Assembly: GCA_022820665.1 (NCBI GenBank)
Contig: JAJEFB010000045.1
Location: 1 to 64,000, forward strand
Origin: Anaerolineae bacterium
GTDB taxonomy: Bacteria > Chloroflexota > Anaerolineae > Aggregatilineales > Phototrophicaceae
Direction: 5' to 3'
DNA length: 64,000 bases
The notes beneath the pieces were generated by a model. It was not told where the DNA came from. It ran no database searches and was given only the letters and a program-made list of their open reading frames with translations. The translations under genes were made by a program, and so were the position numbers. Below are positions 15,538 to 23,450 of the stretch, piece after piece (position 1 is the stretch's first letter; each line of letters opens with the position of its first letter).

Positions 15538-15642
15538 AAAACAAGCCCAAAACAAACACTCGCCGGGAGTGGCTTCATTCTGACTGCATGATAAATTGGC
15601 CAGCAAATAAAAACTTTGTGTCGGCGGCTTGGCGATTGGCGA

Positions 15643-15663
15643 CGCGACCGGCGGTCAGCGCGA
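15643..15663 (+). repeat. short fragment of the GACCGGCGGTC repeat
   Basis: CGCGACCGGCGGTCAGCGCG matches the palindromic half of the repeat at 6523-6570 and 15048-15114. It is intergenic and about 70 bases upstream of the mrp-like start codon. Confidence 0.45.
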
Positions 15664-15733
15664 CTTGCATTCGTCAATAGCCAGAAGAATGGTATAGTAG
15701 GTCGACGTCGGAATCGGATTCTCGAGGTAAGGC

Positions 15734-16786
15734 ATGGCATCAGTTGAAGATCGTGTAATGGAGGCTTTGACTACGGTAATCGAGCCGGAGTTGAACCAGG
15801 ACATCGTGACGCTCGATATGGTGCGGAACCTCCAGGTGGAGAAAGGCGTCGCGGAGTTTACTATCGTCCTGACGACCCCCGCTTGTCCGCTGAAAGACGT
15901 GTTTGTCGAGCGCTGCAACGCCGCGTTGATCGGTATGGTCGAAGGGATCAGCGAGGTTCGCATCAAGTGGGACGCGCAGGTGCCGACTGATCGCCGCATA
16001 CATGGCCGTCTGGACGTTCCGATGAATTCGATTGTCGCGATAGCGAGCGGCAAGGGAGGCGTCGGGAAAAGCACGGTGGCGACGAACATCGCCGTGTCGC
16101 TGGCGGAAGCCGGGGCTAGCGTGGGATTAATTGACGCCGATATTCTCAACCCCAACATTCCGCAGATGTTCGGCTTGGGCAGCGGTCGACCGAAGGTCAG
16201 CAACAAGAAAATGCAGCCGCTGGAGGTCTATGGCGTCAGGCTCATCAGCACTGGATTCCTGACCACGCCGGAGAAACCGATGATCATGCGCGGACCGATG
16301 CTGCATAGCGCGATTCGTCAGTTTTTCACGGACGTAGACTGGGGCAGGCTGGACTATATGATCGTGGACCTGCCGCCGGGCACGGGCGATGCGCCGCTCT
16401 CGCTGGCGCAGTCCTTCCCGTTGACGGGCAGCATCATTGTGACGCAGCCACAGGCGGTCGCGGTTGCGGATGCTTTGCGCGCGGCGGCGATGTTTGAGCA
16501 ACTGAACGTGCCGGTATTGGGCGTCATTGAGAATATGTCCGGCGAGTTCTTCGGGAGCGGTGGGGGAGAGGCTTTCGCCAATCAGCGCGGGGTTCCGTTT
16601 TTGGGACGCGTTCCGCTGGCAAGCGAGGTTCGCGAAAGTGGAGATCTTGGGCGTCCGGTAGCGATCCATGACCTGGATTCGGAGTCGGGCAGAGCGTTTC
16701 GTCAGCTTTCCGAGCAGGTAGCCGCGCGCATCAGTTTGGCGATGCTACAAGGCGCCGATGTCGTGCCAATCAACATTATCGACTGA
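15734..16786 (+). CDS. Mrp/ApbC-family P-loop ATPase, CxxC motif absent
   Basis: Cytosolic Fe-S carrier-type ATPase of the Mrp/NBP35 family. The N-terminal ~85 residues are a MIP18/DUF59 domain (VIEPELNQDIVTLDMV, TTPACPLKDVF). The P-loop is SGKGGVGKST (residues 105-114), followed by IDADILNPN and DLPPGTGDAPLSLAQ. In most Mrp proteins the C-terminal part has a CxxC that binds a bridging 4Fe-4S cluster, near ENMS. Here the sequence runs ENMSGEFFGSGGGEA with no cysteine pair. It may therefore not carry a cluster in the usual way. The start is ATG 15734 with GAGGTAAGG upstream. The gene stands alone. Confidence 0.88.
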   Translation: MASVEDRVMEALTTVIEPELNQDIVTLDMVRNLQVEKGVAEFTIVLTTPACPLKDVFVERCNAALIGMVEGISEVRIKWDAQVPTDRRIHGRLDVPMNSIVAIASGKGGVGKSTVATNIAVSLAEAGASVGLIDADILNPNIPQMFGLGSGRPKVSNKKMQPLEVYGVRLISTGFLTTPEKPMIMRGPMLHSAIRQFFTDVDWGRLDYMIVDLPPGTGDAPLSLAQSFPLTGSIIVTQPQAVAVADALRAAAMFEQLNVPVLGVIENMSGEFFGSGGGEAFANQRGVPFLGRVPLASEVRESGDLGRPVAIHDLDSESGRAFRQLSEQVAARISLAMLQGADVVPINIID

Positions 16787-16801
16787 GATCGGTCCAGCGG
16801 G

Positions 16802-17083
16802 CTAGTCGTCCATTCCGATGACGCGGATTTCGTCGCTGTTGCCGGGCGGGTTATACCTGCCGACAAGCAACCAAAACAGGGCGCTTAGAAACAAGCCCAG
16901 GACAAAAGCCAGCAGGGTCTCGTCGTGCAGGTCGACCTTGATAAAGGCGTTGTGGCGGATAATCAGCAGGCAGATAAGCACGAATCCGGCCACCAGTCGT
17001 CGACGCGCCGGTTCCGCGCGCTGTATCATGATGAGAAGCAGCGTGACCACGACGGATATCAAGGCAACGTAATTCAAGTCCAT
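16802..17083 (-). CDS. small membrane protein of unknown function
   Basis: A 93-residue protein with three hydrophobic segments: ~5-20 (VALISVVVTLLLIMI), ~29-45 (LVAGFVLICLLII) and ~58-75 (LLAFVLGLFLSALFWLLVG). A short basic loop (RAEPARRR) and an acidic C-terminus (SDEIRVIGMDD) complete it. It is convergent with the mrp-like gene at a distance of 15 bases. I do not recognise the family. The start is ATG 17083. Confidence 0.7.
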   Translation of the reverse strand: MDLNYVALISVVVTLLLIMIQRAEPARRRLVAGFVLICLLIIRHNAFIKVDLHDETLLAFVLGLFLSALFWLLVGRYNPPGNSDEIRVIGMDD

Positions 17084-17197
17084 GTCAGTTAGTGGTCTCC
17101 GTCACAGTATTCTGGTTTGATCAATTTCCGATTTCATATCCCGGGCGAAGGCGATGCAGTATCATTGTAGCATGAGCGGATAATCGGTGGAAACAGG

Positions 17198-17533
17198 TTG
17201 ATAAGCGTCAATTTGACCAGCTACGGCAAGATCGGCGTGCTCGAAATCGCCGGAGAGTTAGATGCCGCAGGCGTCTCGGCGCTTTCTCAGGTGATCGAAG
17301 AGGCGCTTGAGGCAGAGATGCGAGCGCTTGTGGTGGACTTGTCCGGCATAAGACTGCTGGATATTCATGGCCTTCGCGGACTAAATGCGGGACTGAAGCG
17401 AGTTCGTCGGGCTGGCGGCGACATGAGCCTGGCGGAGCCGTCTGACCCGGCTTTTGAGTCATTAAAAGCGGCAAAACTGGATGAGATCTTCACTATCTTC
17501 GAGTCGTCGCAAGCGGCAATCGCCAGCTTCTAG
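17198..17533 (+). CDS. STAS-domain protein lacking the usual phospho-serine
   Basis: A single 111-residue STAS domain like anti-sigma-factor antagonists (SpoIIAA/RsbV). The fold is clear from IGVLEIAGELDAAGVSAL, LVVDLSGIRLLDIHGLRGL and GGDMSLAEPSDPAFESL. In active antagonists the helix start reads D-S-S-G, with a phosphorylated serine. Here it is D-I-H-G. Regulation by a serine kinase anti-sigma factor in the normal way is therefore unlikely. The start codon is TTG at 17198, with GGTGGAAACAGG just upstream. No anti-sigma factor or phosphatase gene is adjacent. Confidence 0.82.
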   Translation: MISVNLTSYGKIGVLEIAGELDAAGVSALSQVIEEALEAEMRALVVDLSGIRLLDIHGLRGLNAGLKRVRRAGGDMSLAEPSDPAFESLKAAKLDEIFTIFESSQAAIASF

Positions 17534-17592
17534 CGTGATCATGCGGTTTCCGGTTGAGAGCGGGAAGCCATTTTGATGCCAGGCGCTAAAGG

Positions 17593-19227
17593 TTATCTGC
17601 GCTTCCAACCGTTGATGTCATTGAGGTTGACGTATTCCGGCGCCGGCGGCAGATAGTTTCCTTCACACTCCTGCGCAGTGGCGGGCAGATTGCCGCGAGG
17701 AACGAGCAGGGCATTTTCCGGATTGAAGTAATTCCATGCGGCGCGCGAGATCTCTTCAACGAGCGGCCAGAGTTTTTCATAGTCCTGGAATTCTGTTTCC
17801 TCCCAGAGATAAACTGAAATGACATAGTGATGGCCGTTGGGCGAATAAACGATACCGGCGTCGCCAACGGTGTCGAATATCCATCCATTCTTATGTGAGA
17901 TACGCACACCCTGGGGAATGCCGCCCTGCAGCAAGCGTTCAAGGTCATTGGCGCTGGTTAGTTCCAGCATTTGGCGGCATTCTTGCCGGGTGATGCGACC
18001 GTCTGGAAACGCAGTGACCAAGCCCGAGCCGAACTCGGCGCAATCGTAAAGCAGATTGAACAGCGTAGCCATGTCCTCGGCAGTTGTCTGATTAAATGGG
18101 TCCGCCCCGGTAACGTAGGTCTGGTTTGGCGCTGTCTCCGGCGCTTGAATCGAACCAAGGCGTTGACCTTCCACGCCGAGGTAAAATGGCGCCGTAATGA
18201 AGGAATTGAAGGCTCCCACTCTTTGCATAGTGCCAGTGACGCTCTGTATGCCCGCAAATATGTCTCCGCCGCCGACGATTTCCATCAGCAGATTTGACGA
18301 GGCGTTGTTGCTGCACAAAAGTGAATTGGCCAGCAGCCAAGCTTCATCCTGTGATGGACTGTCTGCCCGAATGCGGAAGTAGTCAATCATGATCGGCAGC
18401 TTGATGGTACTGGCTGCGGAATATGCGACGTCGCCGAGAATGTTCAACTCTTCGCCGCTGATCAGGTCAAGTATAAAGATCGAGGCTACTGTCCGTTGGC
18501 CATCGAAAATGAAGCCAATATCATCCAGGTAATCAATGATCATTTCACGTAAGCTGTCCAATGTGGGCAGCTCGCTGTCGATTGCCGTAACCGGCAGACC
18601 CACTGCGCGAGATGTTGCGGAACGTAAAGAACTGTCTATGACATCCATCGCGGCGGGGATATCGAGGGCGTAGCCGCTTTCTCCGGCATAAACGGTCAAT
18701 GTTTGCAAGTCGTAACCTGGCGAGCCGGGCGCATTGTCATATCGCAGAGCGAGGTCCTGCAGGAATGCCTCCAGGGCGTAACTCTGATAGTCGGCAACGA
18801 GGGTAACCTCTCTGGAGACAATTAATTCGTTGCCCAGCAGGTAGTCCAGAAAGCGTTGCCAGAAGCCGCCGCCGGTCTCGCCCGATGCCAGAGCGTCCGC
18901 GAGCATGGGATCGCTGCTTATTCTCCAGCCGACCTGGTCGGGGTGCAAACGAATCGGATGTGGCTGTCCTCCAAGGGCATCGGGGTACAACAAGAGCAGG
19001 GGCTCCGCGTAGGCGCTTTCCCAGCGAGAGACCGCATCGCGACCGCTCAAGCCGCTGACGTTTACTCCGGCAACAATGATCCCGGATGGCAAGAGCTCTT
19101 CGCGCCGACTGAATGCCACAAGCTCGTAGACAAGAATGGCGCTGGCGGCGAGGAGCAGCAGCAGGGAAAAAGAGAACAGCAGCGACAATCCGCCCTGGCG
19201 ACGACGGGAGGTCAGTTGCGCTCCCAT
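17593..19227 (-). CDS. membrane-anchored class A beta-lactamase-like serine hydrolase
   Basis: A 544-residue exported protein. It has an N-terminal hydrophobic anchor (LLFSFSLLLLLAASAILVYE), then about 200 residues resembling a VanW/YkuD-associated peptidoglycan-binding module (IIVAGVNVSGLSGRDAV; GYALDIPAAMDVID). The C-terminal domain has the serine hydrolase fold. Active-site elements are S273-K276 in SAASTIKLPIM, the SxN-like CSNNASSN near 306, and HKNG in place of KTG. It likely acts on peptidoglycan peptides or similar amides. Drug resistance should not be assumed from the fold. The start is ATG 19227, preceded by GAGGGGAC. It overlaps the upstream NUDIX gene by 16 bases, suggesting coupling. 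Confidence 0.8.
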   Translation of the reverse strand: MGAQLTSRRRQGGLSLLFSFSLLLLLAASAILVYELVAFSRREELLPSGIIVAGVNVSGLSGRDAVSRWESAYAEPLLLLYPDALGGQPHPIRLHPDQVGWRISSDPMLADALASGETGGGFWQRFLDYLLGNELIVSREVTLVADYQSYALEAFLQDLALRYDNAPGSPGYDLQTLTVYAGESGYALDIPAAMDVIDSSLRSATSRAVGLPVTAIDSELPTLDSLREMIIDYLDDIGFIFDGQRTVASIFILDLISGEELNILGDVAYSAASTIKLPIMIDYFRIRADSPSQDEAWLLANSLLCSNNASSNLLMEIVGGGDIFAGIQSVTGTMQRVGAFNSFITAPFYLGVEGQRLGSIQAPETAPNQTYVTGADPFNQTTAEDMATLFNLLYDCAEFGSGLVTAFPDGRITRQECRQMLELTSANDLERLLQGGIPQGVRISHKNGWIFDTVGDAGIVYSPNGHHYVISVYLWEETEFQDYEKLWPLVEEISRAAWNYFNPENALLVPRGNLPATAQECEGNYLPPAPEYVNLNDINGWKRR

Positions 19228-19694
19228 TTGTCCCCTCGCGCGCCGCAACCGACTGCTATCTTGATCGACTGACGGTGAAACTCGTGAAGATCTGGCAAAT
19301 TGTCAGGGTCAGCCCAGCGAAAGTCGAGCAATTCCATGCTTAGCTTGCCGACGGGGCTGAGCGAATTGCATAGAAAAGACATATCAATATGGTTTCTGAA
19401 CGGCTTCGACGTGTGCAGGACGGTGGTAACTTCGGCAGCGAGTTGGAGTTCCTCGCGGAGTTCGCGCAAGATTGCGTCGGCCGGATCTTCATCTTCACCA
19501 ATCCAGCCGCCCGGCAGCCCCCAGGGATGTCGCGGGTGGTAGGCATGTTCCACAATCAACACTCGGCCCTGCTCGTCAAGGACAACGCCGGCCACCCCGA
19601 CCGTGTATCGAGATTGCAGTCTGCGAAATATGAGAAAGGGAAGGCGAACCAAGGCGGGAAACCGGCGGATCAAGGTCGCGAATTGACGGGACAC
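19212..19694 (-). CDS. NUDIX hydrolase
   Basis: A 160-residue NUDIX enzyme. After an N-terminal basic helix (FATLIRRFPALVRLPFLIFR) comes VGVAGVVLDEQGRVLIVEHA. The box follows as LPGGWIGEDEDPADAILREL continuing REELQL, in which the usual final Gly of EExGU is Gln. The WGLPGGW motif and aromatic-rich N-terminus resemble NUDIX proteins of the ADP-ribose/NADH pyrophosphatase-like group, but the substrate cannot be fixed. The start codon is GTG. Its 3' end overlaps the start of the serine hydrolase gene, so the two form a transcription unit. Confidence 0.85.
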   Translation of the reverse strand: MSRQFATLIRRFPALVRLPFLIFRRLQSRYTVGVAGVVLDEQGRVLIVEHAYHPRHPWGLPGGWIGEDEDPADAILRELREELQLAAEVTTVLHTSKPFRNHIDMSFLCNSLSPVGKLSMELLDFRWADPDNLPDLHEFHRQSIKIAVGCGARGDKWERN

Positions 19695-20136
19695 GGGGCT
19701 AGATCTCGTAGGACTGGATTCAGGACGAGTCTAGCGGGGCGCAGGTGTATCGTCAACAGCAAACATCGCGGTGCAAGATAGTCACGGAGCCGCTCGGCGC
19801 GTAATTGGCGAAAAGGCTATGAGCCATCGCGCTCAGGCAGAATAGCAAGCCTGCTTGTCGCATGAGCGACGCGGTTTGCATAAACAAAGATAATCGGCGG
19901 TATAAAGGCACTGTAGCACTGTACAGAGGACATCTTGGAGAGCGCCATTCCAGAGCGTTTTTTGACTGCGCCAAGTCCATGCCGCTTGTACGCGTTGTGC
20001 TATACTTGTTAGTCAAATGAATTGCCGCCAAGCGCATGCAGATGGGGGTATTGTGTGTGCGGTTGCTTGTATTCCCTTGCCGAAACAACGTGTGATTTTG
20101 TCGCGAAAATCTTAGCGCGCGTTTGGATGGTGCCAG
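19695..20136. other. intergenic region with a family B repeat
   Basis: About 440 bases without a credible gene. It contains family B repeat copy 2 (19788-19886). The rest is unremarkable. It must contain the promoters for the minus-strand NUDIX gene and the plus-strand kinase-like gene, but no strong -35/-10 pair is obvious. Confidence 0.55.
19788..19886 (+). repeat. ~100-bp dispersed intergenic repeat (family B), copy 2
   Basis: Contains AGCCGCTCGGCGCGTAATTG, ATCGCGCTCA, CAAGCCTGCTTGTCGCATGA and GCGACGCGGTTTGCA, in the same order as in 32983-33086. The 3' part, ATGAGCGACGCGGTTT, is identical to that in copy 3. Confidence 0.6.
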
Positions 20137-23100
20137 TTGCCGCAGATTCCACTCGATTTTCTTGACCTGTTAATTGAATCACCTGGCGACCTGATTTTTT
20201 TCCTGCTGGTATTCGGATTGAGTCAAGCCACTCTATTCCTCGCCTTTGGATTGCGTTCTCGCTTCGAGACTGAACAAGCGACATATCGATATGTTCTGGC
20301 AGCGATTGCTTTGGTAAGCATCTGGCTAGCCCTGATGGCGGTTGCTTTATTCTCGCTACTGACACCGTTTGAAGCGCCAATGCTCATGCCTCCACTTGAG
20401 AGGTTGGGCATGTCGCTCTCGCTCGTGTTCATGTCCTATGCCTTCCTGAGCGCAGACAAGTCGCAGCGGGACAGCCGGGCGAACCTTTGGTTAAGCGGAA
20501 CTGTCGTTCTGATCCTCCTCCTATACCTGTACACTACCGGCGAGTGGTTCGGCGAGTTTGAAACAGGCGCCATGTTCAATACGAGCGAATTGGCGCCTTT
20601 ATGGTCTATTTTGCCCTTGGCCATCGGTCTATTGGGCTTTTTTGGTGTTGCATTCAGTTTCAGGCGCATCGTCGACGCGCCCTTGAAATGTCTCTTTTTT
20701 ATTCTAATCGCCTTGGGCAACGGCTGGGATATTTGGCAGTTTGCGAATTCCGATTTGTCGGGCAATTATCTTGGCAGCGCCCGTTGGGCATATCTTGCCG
20801 CGGTTGCCCTGGCGCCGGTGATTATCCATCGGCTCATTGTCACATCGCTGGATCGTCGCCTGGCTGGAGGCGAAGCGCCAAGCAGTGACCGCCGGATAGA
20901 AGATACGAGCCTTGTCCCGCGCGAGCAGGAAATAGTGGCGCGTAGCAGCGACGAGCCCGTCAGGCCGACGCGCCCGGTCGATTCGACAGTTGCCCTTGAA
21001 AATAGGCAACTGTTGCGAGCCTTGGGCATGATGATGGGCAGGCGCGAAGAATCCGGAATTCCGCAGCAGGTCGTTGCAACCGCGCTCGAATTGCTAGATG
21101 CTGAAGTCTGTCTGTTGCTCCGGTTGGAAGGCGAAGTCTACGCCAATGTCATCGCGGGCCAAGACAATGTGAAAGGCCAAAGCCTGGATGGCATGTCATT
21201 AAGCTTGGAAAGTCAGCCAACAATTGTTGATGCAAGGCTGCGTCGCCAACAGCGAACCCTGGCGGCTGATGAACAGCAACAGGAAATTGAAGCCTTGTTC
21301 CGTGTTCTGAAGATCGGCGTCAGTGGGGCGGTGTATGTTCAGCCGATATCCTTTGAAGACGAAGTTCTGGCGGTGTTGCTGGTCGCTATGCCTTATCGAC
21401 AAGGTGAGCTTTCTCTTGACCAGCGAGCGCTCTTGGGCGACATAGGTCAAATGGCGGGTTATATTCTGGCTTGGCGTTTTGAGGTCGAGGCGGCGACGTA
21501 TTTGGCAGAAGAGCAAGCCATAAAGTCCATACTCGATCCTATCGCTTCGCAGGATGAAGGCAGAGAGATACGTGACAAGGCGCGCCGTGGACTGGAAGCA
21601 AGCCTGCAAGAAAACACAGGCCAGATAGCCAGGCTGCGCCTGCAAATTGCCGATTTGCGCGCGCAGTTGCATGACGAGCGCATCACGCTGTTGAACAGAA
21701 TAAGCGATAGCGACGAGAGCCTTGCTGTATCGCAAGTGTTTGATGAGCAAGCTCAACTTGTGGAACGATGCGACGCGCAATCCAAACAGGTTCTGGATGC
21801 CGAAACCGTATTGCAGATTTGCACTGCCGGGAGCGACGAGACGCTGGCGCAGGTGATTCATGAATACGCGCACAAGACCCATAATCTGCTATTGAATACA
21901 AGCGACCGACTGCGGGAACTTATCAACAGGCTGCGCGCCCAAAACGAGACTGGCGACTCGGTTGATCCGCAAACGATACTGGAATCACTCTCTGGCGAGC
22001 TTAGCCAACTGAAATCGGAGCGCGAGCAATTGCAGCGGCGCCTTGCCGCTATCGCGTCAAAACTACGAATGCTGGGCGTAGACGCAGAAATGACCAGCAT
22101 GACACAGGCGCTCATCCAACTGTATGCCGAGAGACGAGCGTCAAAGCGACAGGCCGCTGCGGCCCAGCGCGAGCGTGACATCCTTGCGCGGGAACGAGCC
22201 AAGCTTGTCGACGGCAATGGCGGCGATATAGATGAACTGCGCACTCAACTCAAGCGCTTGAGCGCCGATCATGAATCCCTGTTGAACCTGCGTGAGGAGA
22301 TGCGGCGAGATTACCAAGATCTATTGGATCGCTTTGAATCTCGAGACAAGGACAATCGCGCTCTACAGGACCGCATTCAGGACTTGCATAGTCAACTGGA
22401 GATCGGCGGGGAGAAGCGATATGAATTGGAGCGCAACATCGCTGAACTGTCCGGCGAGAGAGAAAATCTCTTGCGCATCCGCGATCAATTGACCGCAAGG
22501 CTGGCCGACAGTTCAACCGTCTCTACGGAGGCGTCGGTCGAGCCCGCGCTGCGGGCGCGGCTGCAAGAACTGCAGGACACAGTGTCCACGCTAAATGAAC
22601 AGCGTGAGAAGCTAGCGCTGGAGCTTAGCGACGCGAAAACTGCGCTGGCGGCTACTAGCCTGGACCAAGCGGAGAGGGCGGAATCAATCGAAGGGGCAAC
22701 TGCGGCTAGCCGTCTTGTCGAAGTGCGGCAGACACTTGAGCTTGTTCGCGAGATGCAGGCTCCCGTAATCGCAATATCGGACTGCGCGGATATTCTCTTG
22801 AAGGAGTCGATAGGCATTCTTGGCGCGGCTCAACTCGAGGTCTTGCAGCGCGTCTCAGTTAATCTGGGGCGGCTCACAGCATTGTTGGAAGACCTGATGA
22901 ATCTCGGTCAAGGTGAACATGATCATTTTGTCTTGTCGTATGCGGAAATTGACATTGTGGACCTGCTGGACGAGACAATCACTTCGCTTTCCACAGATAT
23001 ACGCCATAAGCAACAGGCGCTGGAGTTGTCTGTGGACGATGGGCTGCCGAAGATCACGGCTGATTCCAATTGCATAAAACAGGTCTTGCGCCATCTGCTT

Positions 23101-23448
23101 CAGAATGCCTGTGACGTGTCTGACGAAGGAGCGCCTTTACTGGTTACCGCAGCCTTGGCGTCGATGCGCTCCTCAGCCAATGAACAATCTGTTGAAGCGA
23201 TTCGCATTAGCGTTGAAGACAAAGGCGGCGGGATCGCGGCAAAGGATCTTCCTCGTGTCTTCGCCCGCAAGTATCTGCACGAAAACCCCAAGATTGAAGG
23301 ACTCAGTGATACTGGTGTTGGTATGACAGTTGCCAGAGCGTTTGCCCGCGCACATGCTGGCGATCTATGGATCGACAGCAAGGCGGGCGAAGGCAGCGTC
23401 TTTCACCTCGATTTGCCGACGCGACTGATGCCATCAGTCGGGGAATAG
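20137..23448 (+). CDS. membrane histidine-kinase-like protein without the H-box histidine
   Basis: A 1103-residue signalling protein. The N-terminal ~235 residues hold about seven hydrophobic segments. Residues ~290-450 look like a GAF domain. Residues ~465-860 are a very long, highly charged predicted coiled coil (LQAQ/RERD/LRDELQ-type heptads). The C-terminus has the dimerisation helix and an HATPase domain: N-box RHLLQNACDVSDEG, G1 VEDKGGGIAAKDLP, G2 SDTGVGMTVARAFARAHAG. In the dimerisation helix the expected S-H-E-L-R-T-P is LVREMQAPVIAIS, with Arg where the phosphorylated His should be. Autophosphorylation is therefore unlikely; it may be a scaffold or ATP-binding sensor. The start is TTG 20137. 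It is followed after 2 bases by the repeat-protein gene. Confidence 0.85.
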   Translation: MPQIPLDFLDLLIESPGDLIFFLLVFGLSQATLFLAFGLRSRFETEQATYRYVLAAIALVSIWLALMAVALFSLLTPFEAPMLMPPLERLGMSLSLVFMSYAFLSADKSQRDSRANLWLSGTVVLILLLYLYTTGEWFGEFETGAMFNTSELAPLWSILPLAIGLLGFFGVAFSFRRIVDAPLKCLFFILIALGNGWDIWQFANSDLSGNYLGSARWAYLAAVALAPVIIHRLIVTSLDRRLAGGEAPSSDRRIEDTSLVPREQEIVARSSDEPVRPTRPVDSTVALENRQLLRALGMMMGRREESGIPQQVVATALELLDAEVCLLLRLEGEVYANVIAGQDNVKGQSLDGMSLSLESQPTIVDARLRRQQRTLAADEQQQEIEALFRVLKIGVSGAVYVQPISFEDEVLAVLLVAMPYRQGELSLDQRALLGDIGQMAGYILAWRFEVEAATYLAEEQAIKSILDPIASQDEGREIRDKARRGLEASLQENTGQIARLRLQIADLRAQLHDERITLLNRISDSDESLAVSQVFDEQAQLVERCDAQSKQVLDAETVLQICTAGSDETLAQVIHEYAHKTHNLLLNTSDRLRELINRLRAQNETGDSVDPQTILESLSGELSQLKSEREQLQRRLAAIASKLRMLGVDAEMTSMTQALIQLYAERRASKRQAAAAQRERDILARERAKLVDGNGGDIDELRTQLKRLSADHESLLNLREEMRRDYQDLLDRFESRDKDNRALQDRIQDLHSQLEIGGEKRYELERNIAELSGERENLLRIRDQLTARLADSSTVSTEASVEPALRARLQELQDTVSTLNEQREKLALELSDAKTALAATSLDQAERAESIEGATAASRLVEVRQTLELVREMQAPVIAISDCADILLKESIGILGAAQLEVLQRVSVNLGRLTALLEDLMNLGQGEHDHFVLSYAEIDIVDLLDETITSLSTDIRHKQQALELSVDDGLPKITADSNCIKQVLRHLLQNACDVSDEGAPLLVTAALASMRSSANEQSVEAIRISVEDKGGGIAAKDLPRVFARKYLHENPKIEGLSDTGVGMTVARAFARAHAGDLWIDSKAGEGSVFHLDLPTRLMPSVGE

Positions 23449-23450
23449 CC

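Larger units (their letters stand above)
14881..15733. other. long intergenic region with terminator, repeats and an inverted-repeat array
   Basis: About 850 bases without a credible gene. Open frames here are short, lack ribosome binding sites and have no recognisable motifs. The region contains a probable terminator for the nuo cluster (14983-15012), two copies of the TAGACAC/GGCGGTC repeat (15048-15114 and 15643-15663), and a four-box TTGTCCG/CGGACAA array (15490-15537). The stretch 15485-15560 is clearly more AT-rich than its surroundings. Confidence 0.6.

Noticed and set aside
15207..15680. A 157-residue open frame in the gap before the mrp-like gene
   Set aside because: No ribosome binding site or recognisable motif; it runs through a dispersed repeat fragment and the inverted-repeat array. 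It looks like chance.
17593..19227. Antibiotic-resistance beta-lactamase
   Set aside because: The fold is class A-like, but the KTG box is KNG, a peptidoglycan-binding-like module precedes it, and the context is general envelope metabolism. A housekeeping serine hydrolase is more likely.
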